A stretch of DNA of 64,000 nt, from NCBI RefSeq assembly GCF_904067545.1, contig NZ_LR881183.1, forward strand, positions 934,277 through 998,276, in the 5' to 3' direction. The translations under genes and the position numbers were made by a program. Each line of letters starts with the position of its first letter. Position 1 is the first letter of the stretch. The notes beneath the pieces are model-generated. The model was not told the DNA's origin. It searched no databases and worked only from the letters and a program-made list of their open reading frames with translations. Origin of the DNA: Thermococcus camini (GTDB lineage Archaea > Methanobacteriota_B > Thermococci > Thermococcales > Thermococcaceae). This document shows positions 24,545 through 33,029 of the stretch, one piece after another.

Positions 24545-27184
24545 ATGAAGCGATGGAGCATCGTTTTAATGGCCCTGTTGATTTTGAGCATTGTGCCGAA
24601 CGTCGCATTTCACGCGGTTTCGGCTGCAGCAACGACGGTTCAAATAAACCCCACCGACGACGCGTACGTCAAGGATACCGCTCCAGATTCAAACTACGGC
24701 TCCTACGGCAGTCTTTACGTCGGAACCTACTACAAAGACCACGCAGATGAGAGGACATATCTCAAGTTCGACCTCTCCAGCATTCCGGACAACGCGGTCA
24801 TAGTCAGCGCAACTCTCCACGCCTACACCTACAGCGGCGCCTACTCAACCCCCGTGAACATAAGCGCCTACGCGGTTTCCGACGATTCCTGGACCGAGGA
24901 TTCTATAACCTGGAACACCAAGCCCCCAGCAGGGGAGCTTCTCGATAAGGACCTCGTTGATACAGATGGGCGCCACTGGTCCGTCTGGAACGTGACGGAC
25001 TTCGTCGAGGCCGAGCTCTCCGGAGACAAGGTCGTCAGCTTCGTTCTCATATCCGACGTTGAGGGGGTTGTGGCCGAGAGCATAGGCTATAACTCCAAGG
25101 AGAGCAAGTATGGAAACTACCCCTACCTTGAGGTTGTCTATTACGTCCCTGAGGGCCCGCAGTACCAGCCCATCAGGGAGATAAGGGAGAACTGGGAGAC
25201 CGGCAAGCAGGTCGTCACCAGCGGAATAGTCATAGGCACCCGCAGCACCGGCTTCTTCATCCAGAACGGCACTGAACCCAACAGCGGAATTTACGTGTAC
25301 GTTGGCAGCTCCTTCATGCATGATGTCAAGCCCGGAGACGTCGTCCAGGTTAATGGAACAACCGCTGCGTACAATGGACTCTACGAGATAAAGAACCCCA
25401 CCTACAAAGTTGTCGGTTCTGCAGAAGTTCCTGAACCCGTTGTGCTTGGCGCAGGGGAGATGAACGATTCCTACCAGAGCATGCGCGTCAGGTTAGAGTG
25501 GGTCCGGGTTGTAGATGTGGATGGGAAGAGCATCACCGTCGCTGACGACACCGGAACGCTGGTTCTCTACGACTACTACGGAATAATGGACGTCACTCAG
25601 GGTAAAATGCTGAGATATGTTGAGGGAATCGGTTACAAGTACCGGGTCATTGAGGTCTATCCAACGGACTATGAACTCTACATACCGTCCGTTGGCATCT
25701 CTCACGTAGCCAAGCCGGACTACTCCATTAAGGGCATCCCGATGAAGTTCACGATTACAGTCGTTAACAACGGAGAAGTGGCAGACAACGTAACTGTGGT
25801 TCTCTACGCCAACGGGGCGAAGGTCGGGAATGCAACCCATGAGATAGAAACCAACGGAAGCGTAACCTACGAGCTTTCATACATCCCGATGAACCTGGGA
25901 GAGCTTTCCATTGACATACAGGTATTCGCGGGAGACTGGGGTCTGGTTGATGAAAGGGTTTACGAATACAGGGTCGTCCCAAACCCCAACGTCGTTGCGT
26001 ATGGCCTCACCCCGTACTACGAGAGGCTCTACACCAAGGAAATGGAAGCCCTCTCCCCGCTCTACGAGAACATTACCTGGACCGTCAGCGAGCTCCAGGC
26101 CTGCGGTGTTGATCTCGGCGATCTCGCCCCGAAGGTCCAGTGGATAGAGGACAGCATGGCAGAGATACAGAGGCAGTACCAGCTTTACGATGCCCTCAAA
26201 GGCCTTCTCGTCCAGCAGAACCCGTACAGGAACTCGTACTACTATCCGGTAATGGTCCACATAAGGAAGGCCGCAATGCTGGGAAGGGATGTAACGGAGG
26301 AGATCAACAACCTCCTTCCAAAGCTCCAGGCAGTACTGACCCAGGTCGAGCCCCTCTGCCACCCACCGGCTCCGGCCAACGAAACCGAGGTGAACCCTGG
26401 CAACGAAACCGTTCCTGGCAACGAGACGGGAACCACCCCTGAAACCAACACCACCCCCACAACCAACGTTACCATCAAGATAACCCGCGTTCTCATCGAC
26501 GCCGCCCACGGACAGTACTACGTCAATAAGGTCGGCGTCAGCTACCTCGTGGACAAGATACAGAGCGAGCTCGGCTGGGAGGTGGAGATAAACCAGCTCC
26601 CGCTCACCTACGACCTACTCAAGGAGTACGACGTTGTGATACTTACCGACCCGAAGGACGACTTCACCGCCTCAGAGATTGAGAGCATCAAAGAGTACAT
26701 CGAGAACGGCGGAGGCCTGTTAATAACGGGCGAATGGTACAAGTACGCCAACGTCGAGAACTTCAACGAGATAGTTGGTGACTATGGAATAACCTTCAAC
26801 CCGGACGAGCTCATGGACGACGACCAGAACGGCGGCAGGCCATACTACCCGTTCGTCGGAATATACAACAAGGCACACCCGGTCATGAAGTTCGTGCCCG
26901 ACGACTGGACGATGTACTACAACGGTAACACCCTCACAATAGGAGGCACCGCTGTATGGCTCATCAAAGGCTACGACACCGGCTACTCAGTCGATGCCGA
27001 TGGAAACGTCGTCAGGATACCCGGCACCAACCCGGTTATAGCGGCTGCCGTTGATCTCGGCACCGGCAGAATAGTCGCCTACGGCTCAAGCAAGGCCCTC
27101 AGCGACGACTACTATCAGAAATACATCAAGAGCACCTGGCCCTTCATCAAAGGTGCCCTCCTCTGGCTTGCCCACCAGGAGTGA
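24545..27184 (+). CDS. large secreted multidomain protein (DNRLRE, OB, CARDB, DUF4350-like)
   Basis: 879 residues with a signal peptide (MKRWSIVLMALLILSIV, cleaved near AVSAA). The first mature region, about residues 30-200, resembles the DNRLRE beta-sandwich (DDAYVKDTAPDSNYGS, TYLKFDLSSIPDNA, WNVTDFVE). An OB-fold-like domain follows (SGIVIGTRSTGFFIQNG), then a CARDB-like domain (FTITVVNNGEVADNVTVVLY), a helical segment, and a Thr/Pro/Asn linker with NET repeats. The C-terminal domain (VLIDAAHGQYY, YDVVILTDPKDDF, YIENGGGLLITGEW) resembles DUF4350/class I amidotransferase-like folds. No membrane anchor is seen. Probably acts at the cell surface on polymers or as a binding protein; function unknown. 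ATG 24545 follows a TATA box at about 24505. Confidence 0.75.
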   Translation: MKRWSIVLMALLILSIVPNVAFHAVSAAATTVQINPTDDAYVKDTAPDSNYGSYGSLYVGTYYKDHADERTYLKFDLSSIPDNAVIVSATLHAYTYSGAYSTPVNISAYAVSDDSWTEDSITWNTKPPAGELLDKDLVDTDGRHWSVWNVTDFVEAELSGDKVVSFVLISDVEGVVAESIGYNSKESKYGNYPYLEVVYYVPEGPQYQPIREIRENWETGKQVVTSGIVIGTRSTGFFIQNGTEPNSGIYVYVGSSFMHDVKPGDVVQVNGTTAAYNGLYEIKNPTYKVVGSAEVPEPVVLGAGEMNDSYQSMRVRLEWVRVVDVDGKSITVADDTGTLVLYDYYGIMDVTQGKMLRYVEGIGYKYRVIEVYPTDYELYIPSVGISHVAKPDYSIKGIPMKFTITVVNNGEVADNVTVVLYANGAKVGNATHEIETNGSVTYELSYIPMNLGELSIDIQVFAGDWGLVDERVYEYRVVPNPNVVAYGLTPYYERLYTKEMEALSPLYENITWTVSELQACGVDLGDLAPKVQWIEDSMAEIQRQYQLYDALKGLLVQQNPYRNSYYYPVMVHIRKAAMLGRDVTEEINNLLPKLQAVLTQVEPLCHPPAPANETEVNPGNETVPGNETGTTPETNTTPTTNVTIKITRVLIDAAHGQYYVNKVGVSYLVDKIQSELGWEVEINQLPLTYDLLKEYDVVILTDPKDDFTASEIESIKEYIENGGGLLITGEWYKYANVENFNEIVGDYGITFNPDELMDDDQNGGRPYYPFVGIYNKAHPVMKFVPDDWTMYYNGNTLTIGGTAVWLIKGYDTGYSVDADGNVVRIPGTNPVIAAAVDLGTGRIVAYGSSKALSDDYYQKYIKSTWPFIKGALLWLAHQE

Positions 27185-27217
27185 CCTTTTCTTTTCTACC
27201 TCTTTTGCTTGGCCGGC

Positions 27218-28045
27218 TCATATCTCCTTTGGAGGGACCAGAATTCCGAACTCCGTTATGATGCCCCTGACGTACCGCCAGGGGGTAACGTCGAAGAGCA
27301 GGTTTCTCACGCGGTAGCCCTGTCTCGCGTAGGGCCTCTCGACTATCTCAACCTCCTCCGAGGTCAGCCTTGGGTGGAGCTTGAAGCTCTCCGCGGCGAC
27401 GTAGAAAGGAATACCGTTGTCGTGGCAGGCCAAGGAGAGGAGATAGGTTCCGGCCTTGTTAACAACCGCCCCGTCGCGCGTAACGTTGTCCGCCCCGACC
27501 AGCGCGAGGGTGGCCTTCTTGGTGAAGAGGCCCAGCTGAGCATCGGTTATAACTTCGAAGGGAATTCCAATGGAATCCAGCTCCCTCGCTAGGGCTATCC
27601 CCTCGTAGTCGGGCGCGCTCTCGGTCAGTATGACCCTGAAGTGCTTGCCCTTCCTCTTCGCGGCATTGAATATCTCAAGAACGGCCGAGGAGAATGAGTG
27701 CGTGATTACAACCTCGTTCTCGTCTATCAGCTCGCTCCCGATGTTGCCTATCTCGCGTTTTGCCTCTTCACCAAGGCGGATGAACTCCTCAGCCTTTGCC
27801 CTCACCACGTCGGGATCCCCCGTTATGGGCATGAAGCGCGAGAGGTTGTAAAGTGACGCCATCGTCCTGTTGACGGCTGGGATTTCCTCTTTCATCTCCT
27901 TCAGGGCACTCTCAAGCTCTTCCCCTTCGAGGAGTTCGGAGAGGACTATGTACGCCTCGGCACCCCTTTTAGCGAGCCAGCCCGCGCCCCTGATTCTCTC
28001 AGCCCTCATCTCTTCAATGATTGAACGAACCTCGGCAGGAAGCAT
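27218..28045 (-). CDS. eIF-2B alpha/ribose-1,5-bisphosphate isomerase family protein
   Basis: 275 residues of the eIF2B alpha/beta/delta superfamily. Visible family features are VVITHSFSSAVLEIFNAAKRKGKHFRVILTESAPDYEG, LVGADNVTRDGAVVNKAGTYLLSLACHDNGIPFYVAAESFK, and the NLLFDVTP end. Archaeal members are named aIF2B, but some are sugar-phosphate isomerases such as ribose-1,5-bisphosphate isomerase of the AMP pathway. This one is shorter (275 against about 320) and its substrate cannot be decided from sequence alone. ATG 28045 follows AAGGTG. It runs in the same direction as the CinA-like gene, 65 bases downstream. Confidence 0.8.
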   Translation of the reverse strand: MLPAEVRSIIEEMRAERIRGAGWLAKRGAEAYIVLSELLEGEELESALKEMKEEIPAVNRTMASLYNLSRFMPITGDPDVVRAKAEEFIRLGEEAKREIGNIGSELIDENEVVITHSFSSAVLEIFNAAKRKGKHFRVILTESAPDYEGIALARELDSIGIPFEVITDAQLGLFTKKATLALVGADNVTRDGAVVNKAGTYLLSLACHDNGIPFYVAAESFKLHPRLTSEEVEIVERPYARQGYRVRNLLFDVTPWRYVRGIITEFGILVPPKEI

Positions 28046-28110
28046 GGGCAACACCTTGCATTATTGGCACGGAACGCGGTTAATTCGCCTTTTCCCTTAT
28101 CAGCGTTTCG

Positions 28111-28869
28111 CTACCAGCCTTCTTCAAACCTAATCCCTCTGGATTCCATGAAAGCCTTCGCGCGCTCTATCTCCTCCTCGCTCTCGCCGAAGACTATGAT
28201 GCCAATGTACCTCCCAAAGCCCTTCGGAGATGAGTGTATTCTCACACGGAACTTCTTGAGAGCCTCGATGAGAATCGGCGCGAGCTTGCTCTCGTCGGTT
28301 ATCTCGGCCAAAAGCTTTCTCTGGATGAACCTCCTCTCGCCGAGCCTCTGCATAACTTCTTCCTCAAGCATGGCCTTCATCTCGCGCGGCATCCCCGGAA
28401 GGACGAATATCTTGACTCCTCCATGCTCGATGTATGCCCCTGGCGCGGCTCCCTCGGTGTTCTCCAGAGGCTCCGCACCCTCGGGTAAGTATGCCATCTT
28501 TTTGCGCGCTTCGTTTAACTCAGGATTGTCTATGAGGCCCTTCTCGTAGAGTTCGCGGTAGAACTTCCTGATTCTCTCAAGACACTCCTCACAGAGGACG
28601 AGCTTCCTCTCTATGGCCTCCGCAACTGCCAGCATCGTGACGTCATCGTGAGTTGGACCCAACCCTCCAGAGATGATAATAACCTCGGGCTTCCTCGCGA
28701 GGATTTCCCTTACCGCTGTTTTGATTTCCTCAACGTCATCGCCAACCGTAGTCTTCCGCCTCACCCAGTAGCCCCTCTCTGTGAGCTTCTGGGCAATAAA
28801 TGCGGAGTTGCTGTCCACGGTGTTTCCCGTGAGAAGCTCATCGCCTATCGTGAGTATCTCGGCGAACAT
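28111..28869 (-). CDS. CinA-like molybdopterin-binding-fold protein (COG1058)
   Basis: 252 residues. The MoCF/CinA fold is plain: MFAEILTIGDELLTGNTVDSNS at the start, IIISGGLGPTHDDVT in the middle and FVLPGMPREMKAMLEEEV. Bacterial CinA uses this domain as an ADP-ribose pyrophosphatase beside an NMN deamidase domain. Here only the first domain plus a short C-terminal alpha/beta region is present, as in other archaea. ATG 28869 is chosen because the family begins at this methionine; 29 upstream in-frame residues would overlap the GAPDH promoter. The gene is divergent from gap. Confidence 0.85.
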   Translation of the reverse strand: MFAEILTIGDELLTGNTVDSNSAFIAQKLTERGYWVRRKTTVGDDVEEIKTAVREILARKPEVIIISGGLGPTHDDVTMLAVAEAIERKLVLCEECLERIRKFYRELYEKGLIDNPELNEARKKMAYLPEGAEPLENTEGAAPGAYIEHGGVKIFVLPGMPREMKAMLEEEVMQRLGERRFIQRKLLAEITDESKLAPILIEALKKFRVRIHSSPKGFGRYIGIIVFGESEEEIERAKAFMESRGIRFEEGW

Positions 28870-28961
28870 CACAATCACCGATGGATTTTCAGGGGAACTC
28901 CTTATAACCCCAGCGGAATTCCTTTGCAGGAAAATGTAAAAATCCAGTACCCTCAATAGCA

Positions 28962-28982
28962 GTTTTCACCGCGGGTGAAAAC
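28962..28982. promoter_or_regulatory. degenerate Thermococcales glycolytic motif upstream of the GAPDH promoter
   Basis: Perfect 8-base arms GTTTTCAC and GTGAAAAC flank a 5-base spacer. Spacing and TCAC/GTGA core equal the Tgr (TrmB-like 1) motif TATCAC-N5-GTGATA, with T in place of A and A in place of T at the flanking positions. It lies upstream of the likely TATA region, the position from which Tgr is known to activate gluconeogenic genes. GAPDH is a gluconeogenic enzyme in this order. Confidence 0.6.
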
Positions 28983-28993
28983 AAGGCTTAAGT

Positions 28994-29011
28994 ATTTTAT
29001 CGCGATAAAAT
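28994..29011. promoter_or_regulatory. 18-base perfect palindrome in the GAPDH promoter
   Basis: ATTTTATCGCGATAAAAT is its own reverse complement. It lies between the glycolytic-type motif and the ribosome binding site GGTGGT and would overlap the transcription start or core promoter. It could be an additional operator; no known regulator was recognised. Confidence 0.45.
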
Positions 29012-29025
29012 TCTCCGGTGGTAGC

Positions 29026-30030
29026 ATGAAGGTGAAGGTTGGAGTTAACGGTTACGGAACGATAGGAAAGCGCGTCGCCTACGCGGTCACGAAGCAGGAC
29101 GATATGAAGCTCATGGGCGTTACCAAGACGAAGCCGGACTTTGAAGCTTACCGCGCGATGGAGCTTGGAATTCCGGTTTATGCTGCCAGCGAGGAGTTCC
29201 TGCCAAGGTTCGAGAAGGCGGGCTTTGAGGTGGCAGGAACACTCGGTGACCTCCTTGAGGAGGTTGACGTCATTGTGGATGCCACCCCTGGGGGAATGGG
29301 AGCCAAAAACAAGGAGCTCTACGAGGAGGCAGGGGTTAAGGCGATTTTCCAGGGTGGCGAGAAGGCTAGCGTCGCGGAGGTTTCCTTCGTGGCTCAGGCC
29401 AACTACGAGAAAGCATTGGGGAAGGACTACGTCCGCGTTGTCTCGTGCAACACCACGGGCCTTACCAGAACCCTCTCAGCGATTCAGGAGTACATAGACT
29501 ACGTCTACGCAGTTATGATTAGAAGGGCCGCCGACCCGAACGACTCCAAGCGCGGACCTGTGAATGCGATAACGCCGAGCGTAGCGGTTCCTTCGCACCA
29601 CGGCCCTGATGTTCAAACGGTGATTCCGATAAACATTGAAACGAGCGCCTTTGTTGTTCCGACCACGCTCATGCACGTTCACAGCATAATGGTCGAGCTG
29701 AAGAAGCCGCTCGAATCCAAGGACGTCGTTGAGGTCTTCGAGAACACCACAAGGGTTCTCCTCTTCGAGAAGGAGAAGGGCTTTGACAGCACGGCCCAGC
29801 TTATAGAGTTCGCCCGTGACCTGCACCGCGAGTGGAACAACCTCTACGAGATTGCCGTCTGGAAGGAGAGCGTAAGTGTGAGAAGAAACAGGCTCTTCTA
29901 CATCCAGGCGGTTCACCAGGAGAGCGACGTCGTTCCGGAGAACATAGACGCGATAAGGGCCATGTTTGAGATGGCCGACAAGTGGGAGAGCATAAGGAAG
30001 ACGAACGAGAGCCTGGGGATTTTGAAGTGA
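29026..30030 (+). CDS. gap: archaeal phosphorylating glyceraldehyde-3-phosphate dehydrogenase
   Basis: 334 residues, the usual length of the archaeal enzyme that interconverts 1,3-bisphosphoglycerate and glyceraldehyde-3-phosphate. In Thermococcales it serves mainly gluconeogenesis, since glycolysis uses GAPOR and GAPN. Visible: Rossmann motif [26 protein letters not shown], catalytic C141 in [12 protein letters not shown] and the later [16 protein letters not shown] 29026 is chosen from family length and the GGTGGT before it. The upstream palindromes suggest tight control by sugar availability. Confidence 0.95.
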   Translation: MKVKVGVNGYGTIGKRVAYAVTKQDDMKLMGVTKTKPDFEAYRAMELGIPVYAASEEFLPRFEKAGFEVAGTLGDLLEEVDVIVDATPGGMGAKNKELYEEAGVKAIFQGGEKASVAEVSFVAQANYEKALGKDYVRVVSCNTTGLTRTLSAIQEYIDYVYAVMIRRAADPNDSKRGPVNAITPSVAVPSHHGPDVQTVIPINIETSAFVVPTTLMHVHSIMVELKKPLESKDVVEVFENTTRVLLFEKEKGFDSTAQLIEFARDLHREWNNLYEIAVWKESVSVRRNRLFYIQAVHQESDVVPENIDAIRAMFEMADKWESIRKTNESLGILK

Positions 30031-30321
30031 TTACAGCCCCAATTTTTTCTTGATTTCCTCAGGGGTTAGCCTCTTAACCACCACATCCTTCTCCCTGCTC
30101 GTCTCACCCCTGACGAGCTCAACCTCCGCACCGAGAACCTTCGAGAGGAACCTGACGAGTTCTTTGTTGGCTTTTCCATCTACGGGCGGGGCCTTGATTT
30201 TGACCTTTAAGCGACCGCGCCACTCATCAACGCCTTCAATCTCGTTCCTCTTCGCCTTCGGCTGGACGTAAACGAGTAGAATCGTCCCGTCCTTGGTCTC
30301 CTTCAGGAACTTCGCGCTCAT
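30031..30321 (-). CDS. DUF167/YggU family protein
   Basis: 96 residues of the small YggU fold. Family features are LLVYVQPKAKRNEIEG, LKVKIKAPPVDGKANKELVRFLSKVLG and the basic end. The function is unknown; the protein is widespread and usually sits near translation or envelope genes. The start follows the stop of the DUF402 gene by two bases, so the two are co-transcribed, and ATG 30321 fits the family N-terminus. It ends one base after the converging gap gene stop. Confidence 0.8.
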   Translation of the reverse strand: MSAKFLKETKDGTILLVYVQPKAKRNEIEGVDEWRGRLKVKIKAPPVDGKANKELVRFLSKVLGAEVELVRGETSREKDVVVKRLTPEEIKKKLGL

Positions 30322-30323
30322 TA

Positions 30324-30830
30324 TCAATCCCTCCAGTTGTATCTCCACACGATATCTGGCGGGAACTCATTCCGTTTAATCTTTTCGATGATTTCCCTCG
30401 CAACGCGGTAGGCGAAGTCAAAGGTCTCCCCCTCAATCACTCCGTAGTTAAGTGCCATCTCAAGCTCGTCTTCATCGAGGAGGAAGGCCTCGCCACTCGG
30501 GAAGACGAAGATGTCAAGGAAAAGGTCTAGCATCTCAAGGGTGTTTCCTTCCCTCTTTGTGTAAGCCAGAACGTCGATGTAGAGGCCTTTGAAGTTTCCC
30601 TTCTCGTCGTAGACCTTCAGGATGTCGTAGTTCTCTCCGACAAAGGCAAAATAGAGCATATTATAACCGTTCTTGATTACCTCGACGCCGTTCACTCTCA
30701 GCGGGGCAAGCATGCCCTCAAAGCGGGATTTGGCAACTATGACATCTCCCAAATCAGCGACTACCTCGTCATCGCGCTCAAGAATCCTGTTTGGAAGGCG
30801 ACGGTAGATGAGGTGGAGCTTCCCGGCCAT
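30324..30830 (-). CDS. DUF402 family protein
   Basis: 168 residues. The DUF402 signature is visible at about 95-120: YIDVLAYTKREGNTLEMLDLFLDIFVFPSGEAFLLDEDEL. This domain is a metal-dependent phosphohydrolase of nucleoside diphosphates (Ntdp) or related phosphates, and it is also the C-terminal part of the archaeal RNA-binding protein FAU-1. No S1-like or RNase-E-like domain is attached here, so substrate is undetermined. GGGGGTATC precedes the ATG. It is first in a two-gene unit with DUF167, divergent from the MNT gene. Confidence 0.8.
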   Translation of the reverse strand: MAGKLHLIYRRLPNRILERDDEVVADLGDVIVAKSRFEGMLAPLRVNGVEVIKNGYNMLYFAFVGENYDILKVYDEKGNFKGLYIDVLAYTKREGNTLEMLDLFLDIFVFPSGEAFLLDEDELEMALNYGVIEGETFDFAYRVAREIIEKIKRNEFPPDIVWRYNWRD

Positions 30831-30891
30831 GATACCCCCAAGGGGGATGGGACTGAACCTTTTTATATTTTCACAACTTCAGTGTTTATTG

Positions 30892-31194
30892 ATGACAGGG
30901 ATTACCCTTTCCGAGGTTGAGAGTATTCTTAGAACACATAAGGAGGATCTCCGCAGGAGATTCGGAGTCAGCTCAATCGCTATATTCGGCTCCTATGCAA
31001 GGGGAGAGGAGACAGAGCTTAGCGACGTGGATATACTCGTCGAGTTTGAACGGCCCATCGGCTGGGAGATAGTCGATCTCAAGGACTACCTCGAATCCCT
31101 GCTTGGAGTCAAAGTGGATCTGATAACAAAAAGTGCAGCTATGAGCAGAAATCGCTTCTGGGAGCACATAAAGGGGGACCTCGTTTATGTCTAA
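30892..31194 (+). CDS. MNT-type minimal nucleotidyltransferase, orphan antitoxin candidate
   Basis: 100 residues. The nucleotidyltransferase motif is intact: FGSYARGEETELSDVDILVEF, with the GS and DxD residues and a downstream aspartate in VKVDLIT. MNT proteins normally pair with a HEPN toxin and AMPylate it. Here no HEPN gene follows. An 11-codon frame (ATG 31187 to TAA 31222) overlaps the stop and may be the remnant of a lost partner. A TATA box TTTTTATATT about 26 bases before ATG 30892 implies a leaderless message. Confidence 0.8.
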   Translation: MTGITLSEVESILRTHKEDLRRRFGVSSIAIFGSYARGEETELSDVDILVEFERPIGWEIVDLKDYLESLLGVKVDLITKSAAMSRNRFWEHIKGDLVYV

Positions 31195-31224
31195 AGAGAA
31201 AATGGTAAAAGAGCTCTGCTAAGC

Positions 31225-32937
31225 TCACTCCCCAAAAATCAGCTCCCTGAGCTTCTCCGGTAGCTCTTCAATCTTCACCCTCATCTGCTCCCTCGTGTCG
31301 CGGTCACGGATCGTAACGGTGTTGTCCTCGGGCGTCTGGTTGTCTATTGTGACGCAGTAGGGCGTTCCTATCTCGTCGTAGCGGATGTATCTCCTCCCGA
31401 CGGTGTCCTTCTCGTCGTAGACCGCTATGAAGCCCGCCTTCTGGAGCGCCCTGAATACGTCGTAGGCTATGCTCTTCAGCGGCTCCTTCGCAACGAGGGG
31501 CAGAACCGCGACCTCGATCGGCGCCATATCCTTCTTCAGTTTGAGGTATGTTCTGTCCTCCTCGATTACAAGGCTGTTCTCAAGGAGCAGGTAGAACGGC
31601 CTGTCTATTCCAAAGCTTGGCTCAAGGACGTGGGGCACTATCTTTTCTCCGGTGATCTTTTCTTCTACTTCCCTGACTATGAAGTCGTCCTTCTCAAGCT
31701 CGTAGCCCTCGATGATAGCCTTTCCGTCCCTTTCGAGGACTTCAACCAGCTCACGCTTCTTCTCCTCGTCCCAGCCCTGGATGAGGTCGTTTATCCTCTT
31801 GGCGTCCTTCTTCAGCTTGGGACCAACCTTCTTCATGTTGAGGCTTACTTTGAGGTGCTTGACTATCCTGGGCTCATCGTAGTGTATGAGGACGGTTAAA
31901 TCTGCCCCGCTCATCTTCAGATGCTTGCTGAGGTCGTAGTCTCCCCTGTTGGCTATCCCAACGCACTCCACCCAGCCAAAGCGCTCGCTGTGTATCTCGG
32001 CGTCCCATGTGTCGCGCGAATAGTGAGCGCGCTCCTCGGGCAGCTGCTGGCGGAAGCGTATCTTATCCTCGGGGATGCCGATATCGAGGAGGACGCGCTT
32101 GACCATGACCATGTAGTAGGCGAAGAAGGTGTTCATGATGTAGCCCTTCTCCACGGCCTCCAGCGCAGTCATCTCAATCGTACCGAGGTTCTTGAGCTGG
32201 TGCTCTATTGGATAGAGGCGCAGAACCTCGTCTTTGACCTCGTCAAAGTGAGGATGGGCAGTCTCCTTCGGGTTGAAGAATATCTCCGCTTCAGCCTGCG
32301 TGAACTCCCTCAGCCTTAACATCCCCTGCCTCGGTGAAATCTCGTTGCGGTATGCTTTACCTATCTGGAATACGCCGAAGGGGAGCCTGTTCCTGGCGAA
32401 AGCGTTCAGTCTTTTGAAGTTCACAAAGATGCCCTGGGCGGTTTCTGGCCTCAGATAGCCCTTCTGGTCGCCGTAGGGGCCGATTTTGGTCTCGAACATG
32501 AGGTTGAAGTACCAGACATCGGAAAGCTCGCCGCCGCACTCGGGGCAGCGGATGTCGTGCTCGCGGATGAGTTCAGTTAGGTGCTCGGCGCTCATGCCCT
32601 CTGTGTCTATGCCGAGGGCTTCTTCAACAAGGTGGTCTGCCCTAAAGCGCGCACCGCACTTCTTACACTCAACCAGCGGGTCGACGAACTTGTCAACGTG
32701 ACCGCTCGCTATGAAGACCCTCTCAGGGGTTATATCCGGTGTTTCCAGCTCGAAAAAGCCCTCCCTCTGGAAGGCCTCGCGTATCTTCCGCTCGATTTTC
32801 CTCTTTATCGTCGCACCAAGCGGACCGTAATCATAAAAACCTCTCGCACCACCGTAGATTTCAAAGCTCCCCCAGGCAAAGCCTCTCCTCCTCATCAAGT
32901 CCTGAAGAATCTCGTATCTGTCGGGCTTCTCTCCCAT
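31225..32937 (-). CDS. glyS: glycyl-tRNA synthetase, class II
   Basis: 570 residues, the homodimeric alpha2-type enzyme of archaea and eukaryotes. N-terminal RRRGFAWGSFEIYGGARGFYDYGPLG, a zinc-like CKKCGARFRADH with CPECGGELSD, the motif 2 region FGVFQIGKAYRNEISPRQGMLRLREFTQAE and the motif 3-like EPSFGIDRPFYLLL are visible. The C-terminal anticodon-binding domain begins near 460 (EVAVLPLVAKEPL). It charges tRNA-Gly with glycine. The gene is single, converging with the MNT gene. Confidence 0.97.
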   Translation of the reverse strand: MGEKPDRYEILQDLMRRRGFAWGSFEIYGGARGFYDYGPLGATIKRKIERKIREAFQREGFFELETPDITPERVFIASGHVDKFVDPLVECKKCGARFRADHLVEEALGIDTEGMSAEHLTELIREHDIRCPECGGELSDVWYFNLMFETKIGPYGDQKGYLRPETAQGIFVNFKRLNAFARNRLPFGVFQIGKAYRNEISPRQGMLRLREFTQAEAEIFFNPKETAHPHFDEVKDEVLRLYPIEHQLKNLGTIEMTALEAVEKGYIMNTFFAYYMVMVKRVLLDIGIPEDKIRFRQQLPEERAHYSRDTWDAEIHSERFGWVECVGIANRGDYDLSKHLKMSGADLTVLIHYDEPRIVKHLKVSLNMKKVGPKLKKDAKRINDLIQGWDEEKKRELVEVLERDGKAIIEGYELEKDDFIVREVEEKITGEKIVPHVLEPSFGIDRPFYLLLENSLVIEEDRTYLKLKKDMAPIEVAVLPLVAKEPLKSIAYDVFRALQKAGFIAVYDEKDTVGRRYIRYDEIGTPYCVTIDNQTPEDNTVTIRDRDTREQMRVKIEELPEKLRELIFGE

Positions 32938-33029
32938 TACTCACCACCTGAAACTGGAGTAAGGCCATTTCATAAAAAGCTTTTGGAACGGGAATCGTCG
33001 GAGTGGCAATGAAAAAAGACTGAGGGAAG

